From contig CAVYXF010000003.1 of NCBI GenBank assembly GCA_963772335.1, forward strand, positions 62,001-126,000: DNA of 64,000 nucleotides, read 5' to 3'. Position 1 is the stretch's first letter, and each line of letters begins with the position of its first letter. The notes under the pieces are model-generated. The model searched no databases and had not been told where the DNA came from. It saw nothing but the letters and a program-made list of their open reading frames with translations. Positions 10,241 to 17,958 of this stretch are shown piece by piece. Source of the stretch: CAVYXF01 sp963772335 (GTDB taxonomy: Bacteria; Pseudomonadota; Alphaproteobacteria; Rhizobiales; Rhodomicrobiaceae). A program made the position numbers and the translations under genes.

Positions 10241-10576
10241 ATGAAGCTGAACCACATCAATCTGACGGTGACCGATGTCGAGGCTGCCGCCGGCTTTCTT
10301 AGCACCTATTTCGGGCTGCGGAACGAAGGCGGCAACAAAGGGATGGCCCTGCTGCGGGACGATAATGGCATGGTCGTTACGCTGATGAAGGCCAAGAGCG
10401 CGGAGTATCCGCAGACATTCCATGTCGGCTTTATCCAGGGGAGCGAGGCCGAGGTCAATGCGCTTAACGCGCGTTTGAAAGCCGATGGCTTTGATGTAAA
10501 TCCGCCCGAGCGCTCCCATGCCTGGACGTTTTACGTCCGCGCTCCCGGCGGATTTCTTGTCGAGGTCATGTCGTAA
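10241..10576 (+). CDS. VOC superfamily (glyoxalase/bleomycin resistance-like) protein
   Basis: A 111-residue single-domain protein with the paired beta-alpha-beta-beta-beta layout of the vicinal-oxygen-chelate fold. It begins KLNHINLTVTDVEAAAGFLS, where the His is the usual first metal ligand, and ends with FYVRAPGGFLVEVMS, where the Glu of the last strand is the usual last ligand. Metal binding is therefore plausible. The ATG at 10241 fixes the family-typical start. The 3' end overlaps the convergent ferredoxin reductase gene by 11 bases. Substrate unknown; members range from lyases to dioxygenases and drug-binding proteins. Confidence 0.85.
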   Translation: MKLNHINLTVTDVEAAAGFLSTYFGLRNEGGNKGMALLRDDNGMVVTLMKAKSAEYPQTFHVGFIQGSEAEVNALNARLKADGFDVNPPERSHAWTFYVRAPGGFLVEVMS

Positions 10577-11768
10577 TTTCCGCCTGTGCTATGGGCGAAC
10601 CGCCGGCCGCCGGGCCGAGCTGGGCGAGCGCGCGGCGCGAGAGCATATGCGCGCGCGGCGCATTGACCGCGTCGACCGCCAGCAGATGATCACCCTGAAA
10701 ATAGGAGACCGAGAAGCTGCCGCCCTCCGGATCGCCTTCGGTCGTGTAGCGGTCGAAGCCCTGGGCCAGCCCCGCGATCTGTAGCTTCACGTCATATTGG
10801 TCCGACCAGAACCAGGGCACCGGATCATAGGCCTCCGGCGTGCCGGCAATGGCCTGGGCCACGGCACGGGCCTGGTCGTTGGCGTTCTGCACGCTCTCCA
10901 GCCGCACATAGCGGCCGTAGCGGCGGGAAGGAAAGCTTGCACAGTCACCGGCGGCATAGATGTCGGGCGCGGCGAGGCCATGCGCGTCGACAATGACGCC
11001 GTCCTGGCAGGAAAGCCCTGCCGCGATCGCCAATTCGTCATTGGCGCGCCCGCCCACCGCGACCAGAACCAGATCGGCGGCGATGGTCTCACCATGGTCC
11101 AGCTCGACCGCTGAAACCCGCCCCTCACCGAGCAGCCGCACGGCCTTCTCGCCCAGCCTGACCTCGGCGCCATGCTTGACGTGCAGCTTGCGGAAGAACT
11201 CGGCCATCAGCGGGCTCATCACGCGCTTGAGCAGCTGGTCCTCGGCTTCGAGCACGATCACTGCCCTGCCCTGCTCGCGCATCACGGCTGCAACTTCAAG
11301 GCCGATATAGCCGCCCCCGATAATCGCGATCCGCTGAGCGCCCGCCGCCGCTTCGCGCAAATGCAGGACATCGGCGATGGTGCGCAGGGTACGGACGCCT
11401 TGCAGGTCCGCGCCGGGGACGGGCAATGGCCGCGCATGCGAGCCGGTCGCCAGAACCAGCTTGGCGTAGCCGCGCTCCGAACCGTCGGTGAGCTGAACGC
11501 GCTTTCCGCGCGCATCGATCGCGCCGACCCGCGCCGCCGTTACCAGCTCTATAGCGTTCTGGGCGAAGAACCCCTCGCCGTGCAGCCAGAGCTGATCCTC
11601 GCCCATTTCGCCCAGGAGAAACTTCTTCGAAAGCGGCGGACGCTGATAGGGCGGGTATGGCTCATCGCCTATCAGCACAATAGCGCCCGCATAGCCGCCC
11701 TTGCGCAGCGCCTCGGCCGTGCGTGCGCCCGCCGTCCCCGCTCCGACGATGATAACGGGCGCACTCAT
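10566..11768 (-). CDS. FAD-dependent ferredoxin reductase (rhodocoxin/putidaredoxin reductase type)
   Basis: A 400-residue cytoplasmic flavoprotein that would pass electrons from NAD(P)H to a [2Fe-2S] ferredoxin. The N-terminal FAD Rossmann motif is IIVGAGTAGARTAEALR. The PYQRPPLSKKFL block follows, then an NAD(P)-binding GxGxxG (IIGGGYIGLEVAAVM) and the second FAD motif (DIYAAGDCASFP). The C-terminal reductase domain has WFWSDQYDVKLQIAGL. No ferredoxin or P450 gene lies beside it, so its partner is elsewhere. It diverges from the aldo/keto reductase gene across 223 bases and ends against the VOC gene with an 11-base overlap of 3' ends. Confidence 0.92.
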   Translation of the reverse strand: MSAPVIIVGAGTAGARTAEALRKGGYAGAIVLIGDEPYPPYQRPPLSKKFLLGEMGEDQLWLHGEGFFAQNAIELVTAARVGAIDARGKRVQLTDGSERGYAKLVLATGSHARPLPVPGADLQGVRTLRTIADVLHLREAAAGAQRIAIIGGGYIGLEVAAVMREQGRAVIVLEAEDQLLKRVMSPLMAEFFRKLHVKHGAEVRLGEKAVRLLGEGRVSAVELDHGETIAADLVLVAVGGRANDELAIAAGLSCQDGVIVDAHGLAAPDIYAAGDCASFPSRRYGRYVRLESVQNANDQARAVAQAIAGTPEAYDPVPWFWSDQYDVKLQIAGLAQGFDRYTTEGDPEGGSFSVSYFQGDHLLAVDAVNAPRAHMLSRRALAQLGPAAGGSPIAQAEITT

Positions 11769-11991
11769 AACGCCGCTCCGCGCTGCTTATCGGAAGCTGC
11801 GGCCGCGCAGGAGAAGGGGGTGCGAAGACTCATCTCGGCTGTGTTCCTGGAATGCAATTTTCGAGGAGGATTAGAGCTTTTCAGCCACCAGAACGCAAGC
11901 CGGCCCGCAGCTGTTCTCTTGTGTAATGGCCGGGAGATCGTCACATTCGCAAGGAAAGACTGCCGAGCCGCCCACAAGACTGAGGTAAGAG

Positions 11992-12828
11992 ATGCCGCCA
12001 CTGGTTCCCACGCTCAAGCTGAATGATGGTCACGACATGCCGCGCCTGGGCTTCGGTGTGTATCAGATCGCGGATCGCAACGTTCCCCGTGCGCTGAGGA
12101 CGGCGGCCGAAGCCGGCTATCGCTTGATTGATACCGCGGCCGTGTATGGCAATGAAGCTGGCGTCGGCGAGGGCGTCCGTGCGCTTAGCGATAGCGTGCC
12201 GCGCGAGGAGCTGTTCATCACCACCAAACTCTGGAACGACAGCCACGGCTTCGACCGGGCCCTGCGGGCTTTCGATCAGAGCATCCGGCTGCTCGGGCTG
12301 GACAGCGTCGACCTCTACTTGATCCACTGGCCTGCGCCGCGGCAGAGCCTTTATGTCGAGACATGGCGGGCCTTATTGCGCCTGCGCGAGGAAGGCCGCG
12401 TAAAGTCGATCGGGGTGTCGAATTTCAATGCCGAGCAGATCCAGCGGCTCGCCAACGAGACCGGCGTCGTGCCGGCGGTAAACCAGATCGAGCTGCACCC
12501 GTTCTTCCAGCAGACGGCACTGCGTGCCTTTCACGCCCAGCACGGCATCGCCACCGAAGCATGGAGCCCGCTCGGCAAGGCGCGCATACTCGATAACCGG
12601 ATGCTCGCCGCAATCGCCGCCAAGCATGGCAAGACGCCGGCCCAGATTGTGCTGCGCTGGCACATGGACAATGGCGTCGTCGCCATACCAAAATCCGAAA
12701 CGCCTGCCCGGATCGCCGAGAATATCGACATTTTCGACTTTCAGCTCGATGGCGATGACATGGAGAAAATCGCAGCACTCGACACGAGCGGCGGGCGCAC
12801 CGGCCCCGATCCGGCGCATTTCCCATGA
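11992..12828 (+). CDS. aldo/keto reductase (2,5-diketo-D-gluconate reductase type)
   Basis: A 278-residue NADPH-dependent oxidoreductase with a TIM barrel. The catalytic tetrad can be placed: Asp47 and Tyr52 in LIDTAAVYGNE, Lys79 in ITTKLWND and His112 in LYLIHWPAP. The cofactor block VVAIPKSETPARIAEN lies near the end. The signature RVKSIGVSNFNAEQI is typical of the family. A short TGAGG element precedes the ATG. It is followed 20 bases later by the EamA gene in the same direction, so the two may be cotranscribed. The natural carbonyl substrate is not evident. Confidence 0.92.
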   Translation: MPPLVPTLKLNDGHDMPRLGFGVYQIADRNVPRALRTAAEAGYRLIDTAAVYGNEAGVGEGVRALSDSVPREELFITTKLWNDSHGFDRALRAFDQSIRLLGLDSVDLYLIHWPAPRQSLYVETWRALLRLREEGRVKSIGVSNFNAEQIQRLANETGVVPAVNQIELHPFFQQTALRAFHAQHGIATEAWSPLGKARILDNRMLAAIAAKHGKTPAQIVLRWHMDNGVVAIPKSETPARIAENIDIFDFQLDGDDMEKIAALDTSGGRTGPDPAHFP

Positions 12829-12848
12829 TAGGGAAGGAAATCGGCTGA

Positions 12849-13322
12849 ATGAACGCCGGCGAGCGTCCAACAGGGGGCGGGAAGATGACTGAGGCATTCG
12901 GCGCGCCCTGGCTGCCATGGGCATTGCTGTCCGCCGCGTTTGCTGCGCTCACCGCCGTCTTCGCCAAGGTCGGCGTTGAGGACGTCAATTCGGACATGGC
13001 GACGTTCATCCGCACAATTATCATTCTGGCGATCGTCGCCGCCATTGTCATCGCGCGGCAGAACTTTCAGCACCCCAGCGAAATCACCGGCCGGACTTGG
13101 CTGTTCCTCTCCCTCTCGGGCCTTGCAACCGGTGCTTCGTGGCTATGCTATTTCCGGGCGCTGCAGCTCGGCGATGCCGCCCGCGTCGCTCCGATCGACA
13201 AGCTGAGCGTTGTTCTTGTGGCGGTGTTCGGCACCGCATTTCTGGGCGAGAGCCTCACTCTCACCAATTGGCTGGGCGTCGTGCTGATTGCAGGCGGGGT
13301 TGTGCTCCTCGCCTGGAGCTGA
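12849..13322 (+). CDS. EamA/DMT-type membrane protein, single five-helix unit
   Basis: A small inner-membrane protein with about five helices, half the size of usual ten-helix DMT transporters. Family features are ALLSAAFAALTAVFAKVGV at the start, FRALQLGDAARVAPIDKLSV and the last helix LGVVLIAGGVVLLAWS. Such one-domain EamA proteins probably work as dimers. Two starts are possible. The ATG at 12849 has AAGGA ten bases upstream. The ATG at 12885 gives 145 residues, closer to the usual 137-145, and follows AGGGGG. It lies just after the aldo/keto reductase gene. Substrate unknown. Confidence 0.85.
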   Translation: MNAGERPTGGGKMTEAFGAPWLPWALLSAAFAALTAVFAKVGVEDVNSDMATFIRTIIILAIVAAIVIARQNFQHPSEITGRTWLFLSLSGLATGASWLCYFRALQLGDAARVAPIDKLSVVLVAVFGTAFLGESLTLTNWLGVVLIAGGVVLLAWS

Positions 13323-13332
13323 TGCTCGCTAA

Positions 13333-14781
13333 TTACGCCGCACCGGCTTCGGAGAGCTCTGCCTCCGCCGCCTCTGCGGTCTGCGTAACGCGCGGCGGGC
13401 GCACGATGGTGACCGAACACTGGGCCTCAGCAGCGACTTTGGCGGAAACGCTACCCAAGAGCTTGCGCATTAGCGAGCCCTGCCTCGCCCCGAGCAGGAT
13501 CTGATCGACCGGGTTCTGCCTAGCATAGTCAAGGATGGCCTCGGCCGGATCGACGGCTTCCAGCACGTGAAAGCTCACCCGATCCTCGGCCAGTTTGAGC
13601 GGTTCAGCCCAATGTTTCAGCGCGACCAGACGGTCCACATGCTTGTTGTGCCCGTGCTCGTCGAGCGTGGTGTCGAGCGTGAGGCGCGCCTGCCGCAGAA
13701 CATTGATGCAGGCAAGGCGTGCCGAGGGGAATGTGGTCAGCGTACGCCCCGCTGCCTGGCGCAGTGCCTCCTGCACGGACTGCGCGCCTTCGGACAGATC
13801 GACGGCGATGGCGATGATCGGCGCGGAGGAAAGCTGCCGGGCTATACCGCGCCGGCTATTCGCTTTGACCAGGTCGGTATTGAACCGCCGCCGCAGCACG
13901 GTGGTGAAGGGGTCGCGTTTCGCCTTTTCCGAGCGGGCGGTCAGTTTCACCTGATCCTGATGGCTGAGGTCGAAGGCAAGCTGGGCCGCTGTCGGATAGC
14001 GCCAGGCCGGCTCGACTTCGAGGCAGCGCAGCACGATCTCCTGGAGCGCGGGCGGATAATCCGCCCGCAGCCGGCGCGGTGGGTGCGGATCGCGCCAGAG
14101 CCGCCGGCGCATGCCGCCGATCGTCTCGGCCTCCCCAAACGGGCGCGAGCCGGTGGAGAAGAAATACAGCAGGACCCCCAGCGCAAACAGATCGCTGCGC
14201 GGATCATGGCGCACGCCGAGCAGCTGCTCTGGAGCCATATAGGGCGCCGTTCCATAGGGAACGCGAAACTCCTCCTGCATCAGGTCCGGCAGCTGATCGT
14301 GATGGGCAAGGCCGAAATCAATCAGCACCGCCGGAGCGTCAGAGCGCAGCAGAATGTTGCTCGGCTTGATGTCGAGATGGATCACGTGCTGGCGATGCAG
14401 GTCCTCGAGCGCGGTTGCAATCTTGAGCCCGATGTCGCTGACCTCGGCATAGGGAAGCGGCAGGTCCGGGAGCCGCTTCAAGAGCGAGGGGGCAGCGATC
14501 AGCTCCATGACGATGTAAGGCTGCTGGGCGAAATCGCCGCTGGCCACGAACGCCGGCACATGCGAGCCGGACAGGCGCGGCAGAATCATCTGCTCCATCT
14601 CGAAGCTGACGATCGCTGCCGGGTCCTCGCCCTCGGCAAGGATCGGCACTTTCATCAAGAGCGGCATCGTCAAATCAGGCCGCGATACACGCCAGAGCGT
14701 GGCCATGCCGCCTTTGTGGATCACCTCGTCGAGGAGAAATCCGTCGAGCACGGCGCCCTTGTGCAGAGGTGGTTTCGCCAT
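13333..14781 (-). CDS. Ser/Thr protein kinase fused to a universal stress protein domain
   Basis: A 482-residue soluble protein. Residues about 12-285 are a Hanks-type kinase: glycine loop VIHKGGMATLWRV, ATP lysine Lys44, catalytic loop HLDIKPSN (Asp137, Lys139, Asn142), DFG in LIDFGLA and YMAPEQ. The usual HRD arginine is leucine, making it a non-RD kinase whose activation may not need loop phosphorylation. Residues about 320-465 are a UspA-like domain with a glycine-rich nucleotide motif (LGARQGSLMRKLLGS). There is no membrane segment, so it senses inside the cell. It lies 6 bases after a phosphoesterase gene, behind a FixK/FNR-like promoter. This suggests a kinase/phosphatase pair active in low oxygen or stress, which is inference. 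Confidence 0.9.
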   Translation of the reverse strand: MAKPPLHKGAVLDGFLLDEVIHKGGMATLWRVSRPDLTMPLLMKVPILAEGEDPAAIVSFEMEQMILPRLSGSHVPAFVASGDFAQQPYIVMELIAAPSLLKRLPDLPLPYAEVSDIGLKIATALEDLHRQHVIHLDIKPSNILLRSDAPAVLIDFGLAHHDQLPDLMQEEFRVPYGTAPYMAPEQLLGVRHDPRSDLFALGVLLYFFSTGSRPFGEAETIGGMRRRLWRDPHPPRRLRADYPPALQEIVLRCLEVEPAWRYPTAAQLAFDLSHQDQVKLTARSEKAKRDPFTTVLRRRFNTDLVKANSRRGIARQLSSAPIIAIAVDLSEGAQSVQEALRQAAGRTLTTFPSARLACINVLRQARLTLDTTLDEHGHNKHVDRLVALKHWAEPLKLAEDRVSFHVLEAVDPAEAILDYARQNPVDQILLGARQGSLMRKLLGSVSAKVAAEAQCSVTIVRPPRVTQTAEAAEAELSEAGAA

Positions 14782-14787
14782 TCCCCT

Positions 14788-15528
14788 TCACCTTCCGACG
14801 AACAAACGATCGGCGAGCGATTGCGGCAGACCACTTGCCCGGATTGCATTCGCTGCAACCTCGACATCATAGGGCGCGCGGCAGAACGTCACCTCCTGCC
14901 GATCGGTGTCCAGCATCGCGAAGCAGGCTGCCGGATTGCCGTCCCGCGGCTGGCCCGTCGACCCGATCACCAGATGCCAACGGCGCCTGGCAAGAAGCGG
15001 TACAGGCACGCCGTCAACCGGACGGAAGGATGTTATTTTCGACATGATTGAGAGGCTGTAGACCGCGGGCCTGTGAATATGGCCGGAAAAGGTGAGACGC
15101 GCATTCGTCGCGGCCATGCTGCGATAGGCCTCTTCTGGGCATCCGACATAAAGCCAGCGCGAGGGGGCGCTGGCGTCGGCATGGACGTAGAGCCGCTCAT
15201 CTTCGCGGATCGTGAGTGGTAAGCGCGCGAGAAATTTCCGCTCAGCGGCGCCAAGCTGGCTGCTGGTCCATTCTATGACGACTTGCGCCTCGATCGTCAT
15301 CGTCCGACTGGGGTGATTTATTGCGTAATCATGATTGCCGAGAATGGCGACCGCGCCTTGCTCGACCAGCCGCATGGCGGTGTGCACGGTCCATTCGGGA
15401 TCGGCACCGTAGCCGACGAGATCGCCAAGGAGAACGATCCGCTCCGCCCCCGCGGCGCGCACCTGCTTCAGACAGGCCTCGAAAGCCTGCCGGTTGGCGT
15501 GAACATCCGCAATGAATGCGATTAGCAC
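14788..15528 (-). CDS. calcineurin-like metallophosphoesterase, probable protein phosphatase
   Basis: A 246-residue cytoplasmic dimetal phosphoesterase. All five ligand blocks are present: ADVHANRQ, LLGDLVGYG, ILGNHDYA, a central histidine (YVHADAS) and FSGHIHRP. It belongs to the YfcE/DUF-type clade often annotated as Ser/Thr phosphatase. The start chosen is GTG at 15528, giving VLIAFIADVHANRQ, the normal family start, with GGGAG seven bases upstream (15536-15540). A TTG at 15567 in the same frame adds 13 residues that look spurious. It is the first gene of a two-gene unit with the kinase-USP gene and could remove phosphates that the kinase adds. Confidence 0.88.
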   Translation of the reverse strand: MLIAFIADVHANRQAFEACLKQVRAAGAERIVLLGDLVGYGADPEWTVHTAMRLVEQGAVAILGNHDYAINHPSRTMTIEAQVVIEWTSSQLGAAERKFLARLPLTIREDERLYVHADASAPSRWLYVGCPEEAYRSMAATNARLTFSGHIHRPAVYSLSIMSKITSFRPVDGVPVPLLARRRWHLVIGSTGQPRDGNPAACFAMLDTDRQEVTFCRAPYDVEVAANAIRASGLPQSLADRLFVGR

Positions 15529-15566
15529 GCGGGCGCTCCCGGAAACCCTGCTGATATGTTTTCTCA

Positions 15567-15607
15567 AGCATAGCAGAGGAGGCGCAGTAACACTTGATTT
15601 GCGTCAA
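15567..15607 (-). promoter_or_regulatory. FixK/FNR-type box and matching -10 element
   Basis: TTGATTTGCGTCAA (15594-15607) fits the FNR/FixK consensus TTGAT-N4-RTCAA. Reading leftwards, a -10-like TATGCT lies at 15572-15567. A start point about seven bases further on puts the box centre near -41, the textbook class II position for FNR-family activators. The element sits between the kup stop and the phosphoesterase start and faces the phosphoesterase-kinase/USP pair. Oxygen- or redox-linked activation is inferred from this match. Confidence 0.65.
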
Positions 15608-15616
15608 GCGGGCTGC

Positions 15617-17560
15617 TTACACCTCGATCTGCGTGCCGAGCTCGACGACCTTTTCGGGGGCGATATGAAAGAAATCCGCCGCATTGCCGGCATTCTTCGT
15701 CAGAAACAAGAAGATCGGCTCCTGCCATGAGGCGAGGTCGGGACGCGACGAGGCGATCGGGATCTCACGCCCGATGAAATAGGAGGCGTTGTCTCCGTCG
15801 AGGGTAAAGCCCAGACCGGTCACCTCCCGCAGCGCCTTCGGTACATGGGGCTTCTCGGCAAAACCGAAGCGCAGGGTGACGCGGCGGAAACCCTGCTCCA
15901 GCTCCTGGGAGAGCACGAGGCGGCTACCCAGCACGCGCGGATGACGCTCGGTGAGGACCGTCAGCAGCACCACTGTCTCGTGCAGGCACTTATTGTGCTT
16001 AATGTTCTGCACCAGCGCGGACGGGGCAGCATCGTTCCGGCTGGTAAGATAGATTGCAATGCCTGGCACGCGCGGCAGCTCCTTGCAGTTCATCCGCTCC
16101 CAGAAGGCCCTAAGCGGCGCGTTCTCGGCGCCCTGCTTCTCCAGAATTGCTGACCGGCCCTGCTGCCAGGTGCGCATCACGATGTAAAACGCGAGGCCAA
16201 CCATAAGCGGAATCCAGCCGCCATCGAATACCTTGAGCAGGTTGGCGGAAAAGAAGCTGCCATCGATGACAAGGAACAGCGCCGTCACTGCCACCACAGC
16301 AATACCCGGCCAGTCCCATCGACGATAAGCGACAGCCGATACGAGAAGGGTGGTGCACAGCATGGTCGTCACGACGGCAATGCCATAGGCCGAGGCGAGC
16401 GCTTCGGACGACCTGAAGTTCAGCACCAGCGCCAGCACGGCGATAGCCAGCAGCCAATTAATCTGCGGGACATAGATCTGGCCCGCATGGGTTTTGGAGG
16501 TGTAGCGCGTCTCCAGCCGCGGCAGGAAGCGCAGCACCATTGCCTGCTGGCTCAGGGTGAAGGCACCGGTGATCACCGCCTGACTCGCGATAACGGTCGC
16601 AGCCGTTGCCAAAGCGACCACGGGGTAGAGGAAGACGCCGTGGAACTGCAGAAAGAACGGACTTTCGGCGGCTTCGGGGTCGGCAAGCACCAGGGCACCC
16701 TGGCCGAAGTAATTGAGGGTGAGGGCAGGCAGCACCAGATAGAACCAGTCGACCCGGATGATGCGTTTGGAGAAATGGCCGACATCGGCGTAGAGCGCCT
16801 CACCACCCGTCACAGCGAGAAAGACCGAGCCGAGCACGAAAAAGCTCCACCACCCCAGGCTTTGCAGCGTGTCGAGTGCATAGCGCGGGTGGAGCGCCAC
16901 GAGGACATCGGGACGCTGCGCGATGTGATAGATGCCGGAGACCGCCAGCACGGCAAACCAGAGCGCAACGATCGGTCCGAACACTTTGCCGATCCGGGCG
17001 GTGCCGCGGCTCTGCACCAGAAACAGCGCGGCAAGAATGCCCGCCGAGATCGACACCACGTAAGGCTCGAAGATCGGGGTTGCGATTTTGAGGCCCTCCA
17101 CGGCGCTCAGCACCGATATTGCCGGCGTGAGGACGCAGTCGCCATAGAATAGCGCCACGCCAACCAGTCCCAGCGTCAGCGCAGCTTCACGCCAGCGGCC
17201 CCCCGGTAGCGCGTCAGCCGCAAGCGCGGTCAGCGCCATGATTCCGCCCTCGCCTTCGTTGGTGGCGCGCAGCACGATGATGACATATTTGATCGTGACG
17301 ATAAGGATTAGCGCCCAGAAGATCAGCGAGAGGATCCCGAGCACGTGATCGGGGTGGCCGCCACCGCTCTCCCCAATCGAGCGCAGCAATTCGCGAAAGG
17401 CATAGATCGGGCTTGTGCCGATGTCGCCGTAAACGATGCCCAGCGCTCCAAGAAGCGATGCGCGAGACAGTTTGGGCTCACTCCCCGCTAAGGTGGCGGG
17501 CTCGCTGATCGTCGTCACCTCTAAACCCCGGTCATGCGTTACCGCGTTGCGACCGGACAA
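15617..17560 (-). CDS. kup: Kup-type potassium uptake transporter
   Basis: An inner-membrane K+ transporter, probably a K+/H+ symporter, of about 630-647 residues with twelve helices and a cytoplasmic C-terminal domain. The family start is clear (LLGALGIVYGDIGTSPIYAFR), as are GVALFYGDCVLTPAISVLSA and GGEALYADVGHFS. The TTG at 17560 gives 647 residues. A GTG at 17518 (VTTISEPATLAG) would remove 14 residues that are not typical of the family, and neither has a strong ribosome site, so the start is uncertain. The gene stands alone, with the FixK/FNR-like promoter of the next gene just after its stop. Confidence 0.93.
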   Translation of the reverse strand: MSGRNAVTHDRGLEVTTISEPATLAGSEPKLSRASLLGALGIVYGDIGTSPIYAFRELLRSIGESGGGHPDHVLGILSLIFWALILIVTIKYVIIVLRATNEGEGGIMALTALAADALPGGRWREAALTLGLVGVALFYGDCVLTPAISVLSAVEGLKIATPIFEPYVVSISAGILAALFLVQSRGTARIGKVFGPIVALWFAVLAVSGIYHIAQRPDVLVALHPRYALDTLQSLGWWSFFVLGSVFLAVTGGEALYADVGHFSKRIIRVDWFYLVLPALTLNYFGQGALVLADPEAAESPFFLQFHGVFLYPVVALATAATVIASQAVITGAFTLSQQAMVLRFLPRLETRYTSKTHAGQIYVPQINWLLAIAVLALVLNFRSSEALASAYGIAVVTTMLCTTLLVSAVAYRRWDWPGIAVVAVTALFLVIDGSFFSANLLKVFDGGWIPLMVGLAFYIVMRTWQQGRSAILEKQGAENAPLRAFWERMNCKELPRVPGIAIYLTSRNDAAPSALVQNIKHNKCLHETVVLLTVLTERHPRVLGSRLVLSQELEQGFRRVTLRFGFAEKPHVPKALREVTGLGFTLDGDNASYFIGREIPIASSRPDLASWQEPIFLFLTKNAGNAADFFHIAPEKVVELGTQIEV

Positions 17561-17958
17561 ATCAGGCTTAGCGGCCGCTTCTCATTATTTACCACAACAG
17601 CCTTGCTCGCGATGCGTTGCATTGTCGGCCGTCAATTCTCTTCATGTCTGACGGGATGCTGTTATCAGGCTCAGCATTAAGAAACCATCTGCAACCAAAA
17701 TGTTTCCGTAATCAAGCAACGACCCCGCAGTTTAAGAGCGGCCTCCATTGCCCCCCGCGGGCAATTTGTATGCATGCTCATCGATGTTTAACCCCTTGCC
17801 GCTATAAATTGTAAGGCTGCCAAACGCTCCAAATCCGCCGCTTTCGCTGGGCATGTGGAGTTTCTGCCCTATGCCGGCGGTCACCGGCTTTCGGTTTTCG
17901 TCCAGTTACCCTAAAGGCGCGGCATGTCGGAAGCGGTGAGGGAGATGCCAAGATAACC
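17561..17958. other. divergent intergenic region with a GC-rich hairpin
   Basis: About 400 bases between the start of kup and the start of the hybrid kinase gene on the other strand. No gene is supported. ATTGCCC and GGGCAAT (17747-17753 and 17759-17765) form a 7-bp stem with a 5-base loop. No T-run follows, so it is not a clear terminator. The stretch is more AT-rich than its neighbours and should hold both promoters, but I cannot point to them. Confidence 0.5.
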
